The notes under the pieces are model-generated. The model had not been told where the DNA came from, searched no databases, and saw only the letters and a program-made list of their open reading frames with translations. From positions 1 to 32,035 of the forward strand of contig JBDGYE010000021.1 in assembly GCA_039584255.1 (NCBI GenBank): a DNA stretch of 32,035 nucleotides, read 5' to 3'. A program made the position numbers and the translations under genes. Every line of letters starts with the position of its first letter. The stretch's first letter is position 1. This document shows positions 20,029 through 28,823 of this stretch, piece by piece. The stretch comes from JBDGYE01 sp039584255. Lineage in GTDB: Bacteria; Gemmatimonadota; Gemmatimonadetes; Palauibacterales; Palauibacteraceae.

Positions 20029-20655
20029 GTGATCAACCTTCCTCAGGTCCTGCTGGCGTTCCTCGCCCTGGTTCTTTCGGGCGCCACAAACGCTTCGCTC
20101 GGACAGGAAGCGGAGCACGAAGCCGCGGCCGCTCACGAGGAAGGTGTCGGTGAGCACGAGTCCCACGCCAACTTCGCCTTGCTGTTCCTGGGTGCATCCA
20201 CACACCTCGAGCCGCGCAGCACCGGGGGCACCATTGGCTTGGGCTACCAGAGACGGCTCAACCGACTCTGGTCGATCGGCTTGATGGGGGAGTACTCGGG
20301 TAGCCGCATCGAGAGGGACTTCATCTTCCTGCTTCCGATCGTCGCTTCGCCGTGGCACGGCCTTCGGCTCACCATCGGCCCGGGAATCGAGTTTAAGAAC
20401 CTGGATGTCCCGGCCGGGGAGGCGGGAAGCCACGAGACTGCCCGGCTTGGCGGCGTGTACTCGCTAGGACTGGGCTCCGAGGCCGGGTCAGTCGAGACGG
20501 AAGAGGAGAGCGAGACGGAGGTGCTGGCTCGCTTCGGTGCAGGGTGGGAGTTCGAGGTGGGACGGTCGTTCGTTCTCACGCCGGCGCTGTTTGCCGACCT
20601 CGCCGGCAGTAAGTGGACACTCGTGTACGGTCTGGAGTTCGGATACGGGTTCTGA
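20029..20655 (+). CDS. Predicted outer-membrane beta-barrel protein
   Basis: The 208-residue product starts at GTG 20029 after AGGAG and has a signal peptide (VLLAFLALVLSGATNASLGQ). A His/Glu-rich segment (EAEHEAAAAHEEGVGEHESH) follows, then alternating amphipathic strands (GGTIGLGYQRRLNRLWSIGL, GLRLTIGPGIEFKNLDV, VLARFGAGWEFEVGRSFVLT) and a terminal WTLVYGLEFGYGF ending in Phe, the usual outer-membrane barrel signal. An eight-stranded barrel is plausible. The His/Glu-rich N-terminus might bind metal; this is inference. It lies 39 bases after the previous gene and may be in the same operon. Confidence 0.8.
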   Translation: MINLPQVLLAFLALVLSGATNASLGQEAEHEAAAAHEEGVGEHESHANFALLFLGASTHLEPRSTGGTIGLGYQRRLNRLWSIGLMGEYSGSRIERDFIFLLPIVASPWHGLRLTIGPGIEFKNLDVPAGEAGSHETARLGGVYSLGLGSEAGSVETEEESETEVLARFGAGWEFEVGRSFVLTPALFADLAGSKWTLVYGLEFGYGF

Positions 20656-20970
20656 TCGAGGCGCCCGAGCTGCCCACACTGCGTCATCCAGCCGATCGGT
20701 CACGAACTGCCTTTGATGTGCCTCCATCCAGTCTGTACGGTGGGACTCCGGAACCGGGACACCCAGCACCGCCCGCTGCCGCCTGACCAAAACAGATCCG
20801 CCACTGAGCAGGGACAGCCAAAGGGGGTTGGGATCGTCCCTTCGCTTAGACGTCTAGTCCTGCGTGGCGCCGGTATACTGGTTCTCGCCGGACGAGCCTC
20901 TTCTTCGAGGCACGGAGGGAACCAGTCCTGGTTCCCAGTTACCGGTTTCAGGGAGCAGAGTGACACGTCG
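20656..20970. other. Intergenic region between convergent genes, with hairpins
   Basis: I see no gene. Hairpins suited to bidirectional termination occur at 20896-20911 (GCCTC/GAGGC) and 20917-20936 (GGGAACCAG/CTGGTTCCC, perfect, tight loop). TAGACGTCTA near 20848 is a short palindrome. No T run follows on either strand. Confidence 0.5.
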
Positions 20971-21351
20971 TCAGAGGATCTGGCTGAGGACGCCCTCGCC
21001 GCTCTCATCCTCGCGAACCAGGGTCAGGATCGCCGCTTGTGGAACCACCAGGTACTGGTTCTCCTCGAACGTGATCTCCACGGCAGCCTTGCGGAAGAAG
21101 ATCGCGTAGTCGCCGACCTCGGCCTGCATGGGGAGATAACGGGGCTCTTCGGACGAGATCTTCCAGGGTTCGTCGTCCAGCTCGGCCGGCGGGCCGATCG
21201 GCGTCCCCGGGCCCATCGCCACTACCGTACCACCCTGGACGGCCTGCTTGTCGACGGCCGTGGCCGGCAGGTAGAGGCCCACCCGGCTCCGGTCCTGCCC
21301 CTCCTCGGGTTCGATGAGGACCCGGTCTCCGACGACGATAAGTTGTTTCAT
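20971..21351 (-). CDS. GroES/Cpn10-like co-chaperone, orphan
   Basis: The 126-residue product reads as a Cpn10 fold: KQLIVVGDRVLIEPEEGQDR at the N-terminus, a mobile-loop-like RSRVGLYLPATAVDKQAVQ, GGTVVAMGPGTP, then VGDYAIFFRKAAVEITFEEN and QYLVVPQAAIL. Classical GroES is about 97 residues; this one has an insertion around GPPAELDDEPWKISSEEPRY and a C-terminal extension. No groEL is adjacent, so it is probably a paralogue rather than the main co-chaperonin. ATG 21351 is chosen because AAGGA is about 7 bases upstream; ATG 21357 directly abuts that site. It diverges from the phosphorylase gene. No CIRCE-like operator is visible. Confidence 0.88.
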   Translation of the reverse strand: MKQLIVVGDRVLIEPEEGQDRSRVGLYLPATAVDKQAVQGGTVVAMGPGTPIGPPAELDDEPWKISSEEPRYLPMQAEVGDYAIFFRKAAVEITFEENQYLVVPQAAILTLVREDESGEGVLSQIL

Positions 21352-21482
21352 TCCCATCCTTCGGCCCCCGGCTGCGATATCCCTCCACTGTAACCGAAGG
21401 GCGTGTGCCAGGGGAAGGTCGTCTGCGGTTTGCCCGCTTGAGTCAGGGGCTGGCACGGGAGGTCGATGCGGCCGAGCGCGGC

Positions 21483-21510
21483 TATATTGCTCTCCGCCCC
21501 TGCGGAGCAA
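21483..21510 (+). promoter_or_regulatory. TATATT promoter with structured leader
   Basis: TATATT (21483-21488) lies about 115 bases before the phosphorylase GTG. CTCCGC and GCGGAG (21491-21508 region) form a hairpin at the likely 5' end, and GCCCG/CGGGC follows. The leader may carry regulation, but I recognise no riboswitch. Confidence 0.45.
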
Positions 21511-21603
21511 AGCGCCCGCTGCCGGGCAGTGAGGCGCACTCGACGCAAGCCGCGTAACTTGGCTACGCGAGTTCCAGATTCCCCTCAACGGCGGAGCGTG
21601 GCA

Positions 21604-22371
21604 GTGGACCAGGTGCCTCCAGGCAGGCTGCTCCCGAACATCAAGGTCTATCCCCGCGACCTGACTCCCTACGGCCTCGTCGTCGGCGACCCGGAGCGCG
21701 TACACGAGGCGGCCGAGCTCCTTACGGACGTGATCGAGGTGGGGCGGAACCGTGAGTATCTGACTGTCACCGGCGAGCACCGCGGACATCGGCTCACCGT
21801 CGTGTCTCACGGTGTCGGGGCCGGCGGGGCCAACGTCTGCTTCGTCGAGCTCGTCCAGGGCGGCGTCCGGACCTTCGTACGGGCCGGAACCTGTGGAGCC
21901 CTGGACCCGCAGATCGAGGACGGCGATCTGATCCTGGTCACGGCGGCAGTACGCGAGGACGGCGCCACCGACCGTCTCATGCCCCTGGCATATCCCGCCG
22001 CAGCCGATCGGGAAGTAACCGCGGCGCTCCTGGCCTCGGCCCGCGAGGAAGGTGGGGGCTCCATGCACGTCGGCCTCGCCGTCTCGGAGGCGAACTTCTA
22101 CGCCACTCTCTACCCGCCCCGCTGGCAGACATACGTGGGCTACGGTGTGAAGGGGGTGGAGATGGAGCTGGCCGGTCTCTTCGTGCTGGCCAGCATGCAC
22201 GGCGCTCGAGCCGGCGGAATCATGGTAGCCGACGGGAACCTGGTCCGCGACCGCGATCCCGACATGAGGGACTACGACCCGCATCGCCCGGTGGTGGCGG
22301 CGGGCAAGCGGACGATGCTGCGGACGGCGGTGGGGGCGCTGGCGGCACTGGCGGAAGCAGACACGGGGTAG
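21604..22371 (+). CDS. Nucleoside phosphorylase (uridine/purine phosphorylase family)
   Basis: The 255-residue product has PNP/UDP family blocks: YGLVVGDPERVHEAAELL (phosphate-binding GDPxR), VVSHGVGAGGANVCFVELVQ, VRTFVRAGTCGALDP, and the nucleoside-binding GVKGVEMELAGLFVLASMHG followed by RAGGIMVADGNL. It would cleave nucleosides with phosphate to a base and ribose-1-phosphate; uridine phosphorylase is the closest look-alike but base specificity cannot be read. I chose GTG 21604, 7 bases after GCGGAG; GTG 21598 is too close to it. Upstream in-frame codons overlap the promoter. The deaminase gene follows after 42 bases, so the two form a nucleoside-salvage operon. Confidence 0.87.
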   Translation: MDQVPPGRLLPNIKVYPRDLTPYGLVVGDPERVHEAAELLTDVIEVGRNREYLTVTGEHRGHRLTVVSHGVGAGGANVCFVELVQGGVRTFVRAGTCGALDPQIEDGDLILVTAAVREDGATDRLMPLAYPAAADREVTAALLASAREEGGGSMHVGLAVSEANFYATLYPPRWQTYVGYGVKGVEMELAGLFVLASMHGARAGGIMVADGNLVRDRDPDMRDYDPHRPVVAAGKRTMLRTAVGALAALAEADTG

Positions 22372-22413
22372 AGGCGGCACCCCGGTCCGCACGAATCCGG
22401 AGACGGGAACCAC

Positions 22414-23742
22414 ATGCAGACTGCGGATACGCTGATCCGAGGCGGCCTGCTCGTCGCCATGGACGCGGCGGAGCGCGTAATCGAGAACGCGGCAATCGCC
22501 ATCTCGGGTGGGGAGATCGTGGCGCTGGGCCCGGCGGCGGGTCTCGAGGAGCGTTTCCAGGCGGCCGAGACTATCGATGCGTCCGACCACATCGTCATGC
22601 CTGGCCTCATCAACGCTCACACACACATGGCCGACAGCCTCTTTAGGAGCCTGGTCGAAGATCTGGCCCTCGAGGCGTGGCTGGAGACCCTGTGGACGGC
22701 CGAGCGACGGTTCGTGGCCGCCGACACGGTTCGGCTGGGCGCCGACCTCGCCCTGGCGGAGATGATCCGGGGCGGCACGACGACGGCCCTGGACATGTTC
22801 TTCTATCCCGAGTCTACGGCGGCCGCGGCCCGGGAGGTGGGCTTCCGGCTGATGACGGGGCCCGTCTACTTCACGTTCGGTTCGCCCGATGGGAAGCCGC
22901 CGGAAGAGCGCACCGAGAGCGCCCGGGCGTGGATCGAGGAGTGGATGCGGGAGCCGCTCCTGGTCCCCTGCGTTCAGACCCATAACCACCTCACGGTGTC
23001 GCCCGAGGACACGCAGGCGGCGCGGGCCCTGGCCGACGAGTATGGGATCTGGCTGCAGACCCACTGCTCGGAGACCGCTACGGAGGTGGCCACCACTCGT
23101 GAGCAGTTCGGGAAGACGCCGATGCGGCACCTGGCTGATTTGGGCGTCCTGACCGGCCGTACCGTGCTCGCTCACTGCGTCCACCTGACCGACGAGGACG
23201 TCGCGCTCCTGGCCGGGAGCGGGGCGGCCGCAGTCCACAACCCGCTCTCCAACCTCAAGCTGGGTTCGGGGATCGCCGATATCGACAGACTGTGGAAGGC
23301 GGGCGTGCCCGTTCTGCTCGGGACTGACGGCCCGGTGAGCAGCAACGACCTGGACATGTGGACGGCCATGCGGTTCGCGGGGCTGCTTCAGCGTGGGGTT
23401 CACGAGGATCCGACGCTCACGCCGTCGCGAGACATAGTCCGCATGGTCACCCGGCTGGCGGCGGAGGCACTGGGTCTGGGCGAAGTGACGGGATCTTTGG
23501 AGGTGGGAAAGCGGGCGGACCTGATCTTGATCGATACCCGCCGGCCGCATCTCGTCCCGATGTTCGACGTCTACTCGCACCTCGTGTACGCCGTGGGCCG
23601 CGATGACGTCTCCACGGTGCTCATCGACGGCCGGATCGTGATGCGGGAGCGCCAGCTTCTAACCATGAATGAGGGTGCCACGATCAACGACTCGAAGGCG
23701 CTGGCCCGGGAGATAGCCGCCTACATGACGGCGCAGAACTGA
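22414..23742 (+). CDS. TRZ/ATZ-type amidohydrolase, probable MTA/SAH deaminase
   Basis: The 442-residue product is a metal-dependent amidohydrolase: MPGLINAHTHMADSLFRSL (first metal His pair), MIRGGTTTALDMFFYPE, THNHLTVSPEDTQAA, LQTHCSETATEVATT, GRTVLAHCVHLTDEDVALL, AAAVHNPLSNLKLGSGIADI and LLGTDGPVSSNDLDMW (metal Asp). This set matches the 5'-methylthioadenosine/S-adenosylhomocysteine deaminase branch, which releases ammonia from adenine nucleosides. Chlorohydrolases and guanine deaminases share the fold. ATG 22414 follows GGAGACGGGAACC. It is the second gene of the operon with the phosphorylase, which could split the resulting inosine-type product. A 9-bp hairpin at 23771-23798 follows. Confidence 0.88.
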   Translation: MQTADTLIRGGLLVAMDAAERVIENAAIAISGGEIVALGPAAGLEERFQAAETIDASDHIVMPGLINAHTHMADSLFRSLVEDLALEAWLETLWTAERRFVAADTVRLGADLALAEMIRGGTTTALDMFFYPESTAAAAREVGFRLMTGPVYFTFGSPDGKPPEERTESARAWIEEWMREPLLVPCVQTHNHLTVSPEDTQAARALADEYGIWLQTHCSETATEVATTREQFGKTPMRHLADLGVLTGRTVLAHCVHLTDEDVALLAGSGAAAVHNPLSNLKLGSGIADIDRLWKAGVPVLLGTDGPVSSNDLDMWTAMRFAGLLQRGVHEDPTLTPSRDIVRMVTRLAAEALGLGEVTGSLEVGKRADLILIDTRRPHLVPMFDVYSHLVYAVGRDDVSTVLIDGRIVMRERQLLTMNEGATINDSKALAREIAAYMTAQN

Positions 23743-23770
23743 CGAACCGGGCGCGGCCACGCGAATCCGT

Positions 23771-23798
23771 GCCCGTGCGAAGGCCGCGGCGCACGGGC
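23771..23798 (+). terminator. Hairpin after the deaminase gene
   Basis: GCCCGTGCG (23771-23779) pairs perfectly with CGCACGGGC (23790-23798) across a 10-base loop. No T run follows. Confidence 0.5.
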
Positions 23799-23817
23799 GC
23801 TGGCCGCCGGTGTAGGT

Positions 23818-23823
23818 TATATT
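23818..23823 (+). promoter_or_regulatory. TATATT -10 box
   Basis: TATATT lies 60 bases before the small membrane protein ATG, with no clear -35. It is the fourth TATATT-type box of the window. Confidence 0.5.
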
Positions 23824-23882
23824 ATCGGTGCTCCTCGCCTCCAACGGAGGGGCATATCCGCCGCTCGAGCCGGGAGGTTCAT

Positions 23883-24116
23883 ATGCTGCAGTTGCTCGGT
23901 CTGCCCCTGATCCTGGCTGCATGGACGTTGCCGGCGCTGTTCGTGCTTACCTTGGCAGCCCTGTTCACGTACGCGATCATGCGCCCGGTGTACCTGGCGT
24001 GGGCCTTCGTCTTCGACACGACCGTACACTGGGTAGAGCGCCAGCTGGCAGGCATCGCCAACCTCATGGCGGCCCGCTCCGCCGCGTACGCGGTCCGGCA
24101 CACGGACAGGAGCTGA
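23883..24116 (+). CDS. Small membrane protein, unknown function
   Basis: The 77-residue product has a long hydrophobic N-terminal half (LLGLPLILAAWTLPALFVLT, LAALFTYAIMRPVYLAWAFV) that forms one or two membrane helices, then an amphipathic region (VHWVERQLAGIANLMAARSA) and a basic end. ATG 23883 follows GGGAGG (23872-23877), and TATATT lies at 23818. I recognise no family. The gene is monocistronic and followed by a hairpin at 24151-24179. Confidence 0.75.
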   Translation: MLQLLGLPLILAAWTLPALFVLTLAALFTYAIMRPVYLAWAFVFDTTVHWVERQLAGIANLMAARSAAYAVRHTDRS

Positions 24117-24489
24117 GCGTCCCGCCGAGATTCGACGACTGACAGGGCGGGCCCGAAGAACCGACTGGGTTCTGCGGGCTCGATTGCTGCGCGAGCCGCC
24201 GGCCTACGCCTACTGGGAGCCCTTAGCCTGCCGCTTACGCCTTTCTGACGTGACCGTAACCGGCTCAGCACGAAAACGAGATTGGCCGCCCGCGTGCCCG
24301 CCGGGGCACCGGAGTCATTGGAACGCCATCTTGTCGAGCGGACTTCCCCGGCGAGTGTCGGGGATCCCTGCGCCGGGAGAGAACAGGAGTTCTCTTCATG
24401 CGGCGCGGCAAAGTGAGTTGCTGGAGCATCATCGTCGGCCACGCCCGGCCGCGCCTGGCGTGCCAGGCTCAACAACCCGAGGAGGAACG
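24117..24489. other. Non-coding stretch before the DinB-like gene
   Basis: No credible gene is seen. A hairpin at 24151-24179 (GCCCG and AGAACC against GGTTCT and CGGGC, one mismatch) probably ends the previous transcript. A second one at 24378-24395 (AGAGAAC-AGGA-GTTCTCT) lies about 95 bases before the DinB-like ATG and may be part of its leader. No -10 box is clear. Confidence 0.5.
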
Positions 24490-25002
24490 ATGTCTATCGC
24501 CGAACTGCTGCTTGCGGAGCTCGAGGAAGAGGTGCAGGCCACCCGCACGCTTCTGGAACGCATACCTGACGGCCACTGGGACTGGAAACCACATGAGAAG
24601 TCGATGTCGCTCAGCCGCCTGGCCACCCACGTGGCCGAGATCACCAGCTGGTCGGCGCCGATTCTCAAGGCCGACGAGCTGGACTTCCTGTCGCCGGAGA
24701 TGCAGGAGTGGGCACCCCGCGAGATGGAATCGGTGTCGGACATCCTGGCCGAGCTCGAATCGGCGGCCGGCAAGTGCCGCGAGGACGTCACATCGACCAG
24801 CGACGAGGAGTTCCACAAGCCCTGGACGATGAAGATGGGCGATCAGGTGATGATGACGGCGCCTAAGTACATGGTATTCCGGCGCCAGGTCGTGAACCAC
24901 CTGGTCCACCACCGGGCACAGCTCGGGGTGTTCCTGCGGATGCTGGACGTGCCGTTGCCGATGACCTACGGGCCGACGGCGGACGAGACGGGCGACATGT
25001 AA
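24490..25002 (+). CDS. DinB-family (four-helix, metal-binding) protein
   Basis: The 170-residue product matches the DinB-like fold: an N-terminal helix SIAELLLAELEEEVQATRTL, DGHWDWKPHEKSMSLSRLAT followed by HVAEI, and QVVNHLVHHRAQLGVFLRML. The His in LATHVAEI and the two in HLVHHRAQ occupy the family's triad of metal ligands. Members include thiol S-transferases (bacillithiol or mycothiol type) and proteins of unknown function, so the reaction is open. ATG 24490 follows GAGGAGGAACG. It converges on the glutaminyl-tRNA synthetase gene, with 18 bases between the two stops. Confidence 0.88.
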   Translation: MSIAELLLAELEEEVQATRTLLERIPDGHWDWKPHEKSMSLSRLATHVAEITSWSAPILKADELDFLSPEMQEWAPREMESVSDILAELESAAGKCREDVTSTSDEEFHKPWTMKMGDQVMMTAPKYMVFRRQVVNHLVHHRAQLGVFLRMLDVPLPMTYGPTADETGDM

Positions 25003-25020
25003 GGGCTGGGGCGCCCCCGG

Positions 25021-26736
25021 TCAGCTCCTTGCCGCGATCTTCGCCCAGCTGTCGCGGAGCGTGACCGTGCGGTTGAACACTAGCCCGTCCGCCCCCGAGT
25101 CCTCGGGGTCGCTCATGAAGTAGCCCTGTCGCTCGAACTGGTAGCGGGTGCCCGGTGGGTCGTCCGCCAGAGACGGCTCCACCCACGCGCGGTTCACCAC
25201 GACCAGCGACTCCGGGTTCAGGTTGACCCTGAAGTCCTGGTCTTCCTCGAGGCCTTCCTCGGGGTCGGGCACCGCGAACAGCCGGTCGTACAGCCGCACC
25301 TCCGCTGGGAGGGCGTGCTCGGCCGACACCCAGTGGATCGTGCCGCGCACCTTCCGTCCGTCCACCGGGTTGGCGCCCATGGTGTCGGCGTCGTGCGAGC
25401 ACCGTAGCTCGATCACTTCGCCGGTCTCCGGGTCCTTGACGACCTCCTCGCACCTGACGACGTAGGCGTGGCGCAGCCGGACCTCGCTCCCCGGCGACAG
25501 GCGGTGGAACTTGCGAGGCGGGTCCTCCATGAAATCGGAGCGCTCGATCCGGATCTCGCGCGAGAACGGCATGCGGCGCGAGCCTTGCTTGCCCACGTCG
25601 TGCGGGTACTCCGGCGCGTCGATCCACTCGACTCTGCCATCGGGGTAGTCGGTGATCACCACCTTGAGCGGGTCGAGCACCGCCAACCGGCGGGGGGAGC
25701 TCCAGTTCAAATCGTCCCGGATCGCGAACTCGAGCCGTGAGTACTCGATGCGGCTGTCGACGTCAGCGACTCCCACCATCTCGTTGAACTTCCGGATCGC
25801 CTCGGGCGTGACGCCGCGACGCCTCATGCCGGCAACCGTGGGCATGCGCGGATCGTCCCAGCCGGCCACGTGCCCGCCCTCCACGAGCTGGATGAGCTTC
25901 CGCTTGCTGAGCACCGTGTAGTCGATGTTCAGGCGCGCGAACTCGGTCTGCTCGGTGCGCGGATGCTGGAAGCCCACCGCGTCCAGCACCCAGTCGTAGA
26001 TCTCCCGGTTCACCTTGAACTCGAGCGTGCACAGCGAGTGGGTGATGTCCTCGATCGCGTCCTCCAGGCAGTGGGCGTAGTCGTACATGGGGTAGATGCA
26101 CCAGTCGTCGCCCTGCCGGTAGTGGTGCTCGTGCCGAATGCGGAACAGCAGCGGATCGCGCATGAGCATGTTCGGATGCGCCATGTCGATCTTGCCCCGC
26201 AGCACGTGCGCTCCGTCCTCGAACTGGCCGGCCCGCATGCGCCGGAACAGGTCGAGGCTCTCGTCGGCCGGCCGGTCACGGTACGGACTGTTCCGCCCCG
26301 GCTCTGTCACCGTGCCACGGTACTCGCGGATCTCCGCTTCGCTCAGGCTGTCGATGTAGGCCTTGCCGTCGCGGATCAGCTGCTCGCCGAAGTCGTACAT
26401 CTGTTCGAAGTAGTCCGAGGCGAAGTACAGCCGGTCCTCCCAGTCGATGCCCATCCAACGGATGTCCTCGATGATGGCGTCGACGTACCGCTGCTCCTCG
26501 TTCGTCGGGTTCGTGTCGTCGAACCGGAGGTTGAACGTCCCGCCGTACTCCTGCGCGATGCCGTAGTTGAGCCACAGCGCCTTTGTGTGGCCGATGTGCA
26601 GGTATCCGTTGGGCTCAGGGGGAAAGCGGGTCGCCACGCGGCCGCCGTACTTGCCGGTCCTCATGTCCTCGGTAACCATGGTCCGGATGAAGTCCAGGGA
26701 CCTGGCGCTGTCGCTATCGTTCCGCAATGTCACCAT
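25021..26736 (-). CDS. glnS: Glutaminyl-tRNA synthetase
   Basis: The 571-residue class I synthetase charges tRNA-Gln with glutamine. It has RFPPEPNGYLHIGHTKALWL (HIGH at 47-50), FNLRFDDTNPTNEEQRYVDA, and the KMSKS-equivalent VLSKRKL (from residue 275). IDWEDRLYFASDYFEQMYDF, CIYPMYDYAHCLEDAIEDIT, ARLNIDYTVLSKRKL, EAIRKFNEMVGV and the C-terminal anticodon-binding beta-barrels (FRVNLNPESLVVVNRAWVEP) are characteristic of GlnRS rather than GluRS. The length is normal. ATG 26736 lacks a strong ribosome site, but the N-terminal sequence (DFIRTMVTEDMRTGKYGG) aligns with family starts. Its presence suggests tRNA-Gln is charged directly rather than only by the GatCAB route. Confidence 0.96.
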   Translation of the reverse strand: MVTLRNDSDSARSLDFIRTMVTEDMRTGKYGGRVATRFPPEPNGYLHIGHTKALWLNYGIAQEYGGTFNLRFDDTNPTNEEQRYVDAIIEDIRWMGIDWEDRLYFASDYFEQMYDFGEQLIRDGKAYIDSLSEAEIREYRGTVTEPGRNSPYRDRPADESLDLFRRMRAGQFEDGAHVLRGKIDMAHPNMLMRDPLLFRIRHEHHYRQGDDWCIYPMYDYAHCLEDAIEDITHSLCTLEFKVNREIYDWVLDAVGFQHPRTEQTEFARLNIDYTVLSKRKLIQLVEGGHVAGWDDPRMPTVAGMRRRGVTPEAIRKFNEMVGVADVDSRIEYSRLEFAIRDDLNWSSPRRLAVLDPLKVVITDYPDGRVEWIDAPEYPHDVGKQGSRRMPFSREIRIERSDFMEDPPRKFHRLSPGSEVRLRHAYVVRCEEVVKDPETGEVIELRCSHDADTMGANPVDGRKVRGTIHWVSAEHALPAEVRLYDRLFAVPDPEEGLEEDQDFRVNLNPESLVVVNRAWVEPSLADDPPGTRYQFERQGYFMSDPEDSGADGLVFNRTVTLRDSWAKIAARS

Positions 26737-26868
26737 TCACTGACTCGGATCCGGCACCTGGCGTCGCGCCGTGCCTCGTGCAACCACGCTCCAGTCGGTG
26801 CGTTACCCATCCTCGCCGCAGAGCGCTCCACCGCAAAGCCCGGAGGCCGGATGCCGGAGGCCGAATGC

Positions 26869-27684
26869 CTACCTGGGCACCAGCGCGATCGCGCGCAGAG
26901 GCCCGCCCGATCCACGCTCGATCTTCATCGGCAGTGCCACGATAATGGCTCCCGTCGCCGGCAGCTCGCCGAGGTTCGTCAGGTTCTCGAGGCCAGGGAC
27001 GTTCGCCTTGCTGGCGATCTGGTGCACCGGGAAGTCGGTGGACGGTCCGTAATCGATGGACGCGACGTCGGCCCCCAGCACGGCCACCCCGCGCTCCTCC
27101 ACCAACAGCCGCGCGGCCTCCGCGCCGTAGCTGGGGAAATGGAGATTGGAGGCATCGCCCGGCGTGTCATCTCCGAGATACGCGCGCCTGTCAGGCCAGC
27201 GCGAGCTCCAGCCGGTGCGGAGGAGCACGATGGCGCCGGTCGGGATTCCTCCGTGACGCTCCTCGAAGCCAACGACGTCCTCGCGCGTCAGGCGGTAATC
27301 CGGATCATCGGCTGCCTGCGCCGACACGTCGATTATCACCGCGGGTCCCACTAGCTGCTCGACGGGAATCGAGGCCGCGTCCCGCATACCCTCTGCGAAG
27401 TGAATGGGCGCGTCGAAGTGGGTACCGCCGTGCTCGGGGGTCGAGAGCTCGTTGGAGGCGTAGAAGAACCCGGCCTCGGTATAGCCTTGGCTCAGCACTT
27501 TCAGCTCGAAGCCCGACTCCGACGTGGGCCAGTAGATAGTCTCCTCGTTGAAAGAGTGAGACAGGTCTACCACCCGGTAGTCCTTCAGGTCGAGGTCCTG
27601 AGCTGTCGCAGTTGTCGTCCCGGGCGCCAACGAAATCGGACCGACGACAAGGCTCATTGCCAGAGCCGCTCGAATGCCGCGCAT
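26869..27684 (-). CDS. Secreted cyclase-family (kynurenine-formamidase-like) hydrolase
   Basis: The 271-residue product has a signal peptide (ALAMSLVVGPISLAPGTTTA, then TAQ) and a cyclase domain: DYRVVDLSHSFNEETIYWPT, the metal motif HGGTHFDAPIHFAEGM, GAIVLLRTGWSSRWPD, ERGVAVLGADVASIDYGPST and FPVHQIASKANVPGLENLTN. HGGTHxDxPxHF binds Zn or Mn in kynurenine formamidases, isatin hydrolases and related cyclases. Secretion is unusual for kynurenine formamidase, so another amide or ester substrate is likely. ATG 27684 has a strong AAGGAGGTGT. It is divergent from the dienelactone hydrolase gene. Confidence 0.9.
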   Translation of the reverse strand: MRGIRAALAMSLVVGPISLAPGTTTATAQDLDLKDYRVVDLSHSFNEETIYWPTSESGFELKVLSQGYTEAGFFYASNELSTPEHGGTHFDAPIHFAEGMRDAASIPVEQLVGPAVIIDVSAQAADDPDYRLTREDVVGFEERHGGIPTGAIVLLRTGWSSRWPDRRAYLGDDTPGDASNLHFPSYGAEAARLLVEERGVAVLGADVASIDYGPSTDFPVHQIASKANVPGLENLTNLGELPATGAIIVALPMKIERGSGGPLRAIALVPR

Positions 27685-27864
27685 GTCACACCTCCTTCTG
27701 CCGCCGGGAGCTTCTCGCCCTCAATACTAGCGCGTCGCCTGACAGGCCGCTGCTCCTTCACTGTGCGGCCAGCTTCGAGTATCCTGGGGCGTTTCGCTGC
27801 GGGCGCCGATTCACGCTGCCGACGCCCGCCCCCGATCGCGGACGGAAAGCACTTGGGAGGCAAG

Positions 27865-28749
27865 ATGTCGGAACGGAAGAGTCAGGCGACCCGGCACCTC
27901 GTGGCGATGGTCGTTCTGCCGGGAGCGCTGGCGGCGTGCGGGCTGGACGCAGCCCCCCGCGCGCAGGCGGAATCGGATCCGGCGGACCGCCCGGCGGCCA
28001 CTGCGCCCCGGGGCCAGGAGGCCGATCTCCCTGCGGCGATCGTGGGCCGAGGCACTCCCCCGCGCGGCGAGGACACGTACTACGTGCCGGGCGACTCGAC
28101 CACTCGGGGATATCTCTCGCTGCCGGACGGCGACGGACCGTTCCCGGCGCTCATCCTCGTCCACGAGTGGAACGGGCTCGTCGACCGGGTCCGTCAGGTA
28201 GCCGATGCCCTGGCCGACGAGGGATACGTTGCGCTGGCGGCCGACCTGTACCACAGCCAGGTGGGTACGAGTCGCCAGGAGAACATGTCGCTCATGCGGG
28301 CGGCCCAGGGCGATCCGGATGCGATCATCGCCAACCTCGACGCTGCCGCCCGCTTCCTCCGCTCGCGGCCGGACGTGACCGGAAAGGTCGCGGCGATGGG
28401 CTGGTGCTTCGGGGGTGGGGTGGCACTCAGCTACGCGATCGGCGGCGAGAACCACGAGGGCACGGCGATCTTCTACGGCCGCCTGCTAGACGACCCGGAG
28501 CGCCTCGCCTCCATCAACCACGCGGTGTACGGGACCTTCGCAGAGATGGACGTAGGAATCCCGCCGGAGCAAGTGGGGCGCTTCGCGAGTGCCCTGCGAG
28601 ACGCCGGGATCGAGAACGACATACACATCTACGACGACGTGGACCACGGCTTCTGGCTCTGGGTGGAACGGGACCCCGAGAACGCCCCCGGGCCCGCAGC
28701 AGACGCCTGGCGGCGGCTGAAGGCGTACCTGGAGCGCGTTCTGGGATAG
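27865..28749 (+). CDS. Dienelactone hydrolase-family lipoprotein
   Basis: The 294-residue product has a signal with lipobox LAAC (Cys26) and a DLH domain: PFPALILVHEWNGLVDRVRQ (with the family Glu), VAADALADEGYVAL-like helix and ADLYHSQ, the nucleophile GWCFGGGVALSYAI (Cys), and IYDDVDHGFWLW (Asp and His). The Cys/Asp/His triad is complete. DLHs hydrolyse dienelactones or other esters; a lipid-anchored version may act in the periplasm on an unknown ester. ATG 27865 follows GGGAGG (27855-27860); upstream codons are not family-like. The 74-base gap to the next gene leaves co-transcription possible. Confidence 0.9.
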   Translation: MSERKSQATRHLVAMVVLPGALAACGLDAAPRAQAESDPADRPAATAPRGQEADLPAAIVGRGTPPRGEDTYYVPGDSTTRGYLSLPDGDGPFPALILVHEWNGLVDRVRQVADALADEGYVALAADLYHSQVGTSRQENMSLMRAAQGDPDAIIANLDAAARFLRSRPDVTGKVAAMGWCFGGGVALSYAIGGENHEGTAIFYGRLLDDPERLASINHAVYGTFAEMDVGIPPEQVGRFASALRDAGIENDIHIYDDVDHGFWLWVERDPENAPGPAADAWRRLKAYLERVLG

Positions 28750-28823
28750 GTCCCCACCTGTCTGACGCGGCGCCCGGTGCGTAGCTTTCGCCGTTCCCTC
28801 AGCGTTTCGTCGGAAGGCACGGG

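Noticed and set aside
20971..23580. Very long minus-strand open frame (about 870 codons)
   Set aside because: Only its last 126 codons match a family (GroES-like). The rest is antisense to the phosphorylase and deaminase genes, whose motifs are complete, and reflects GC-rich codon bias.
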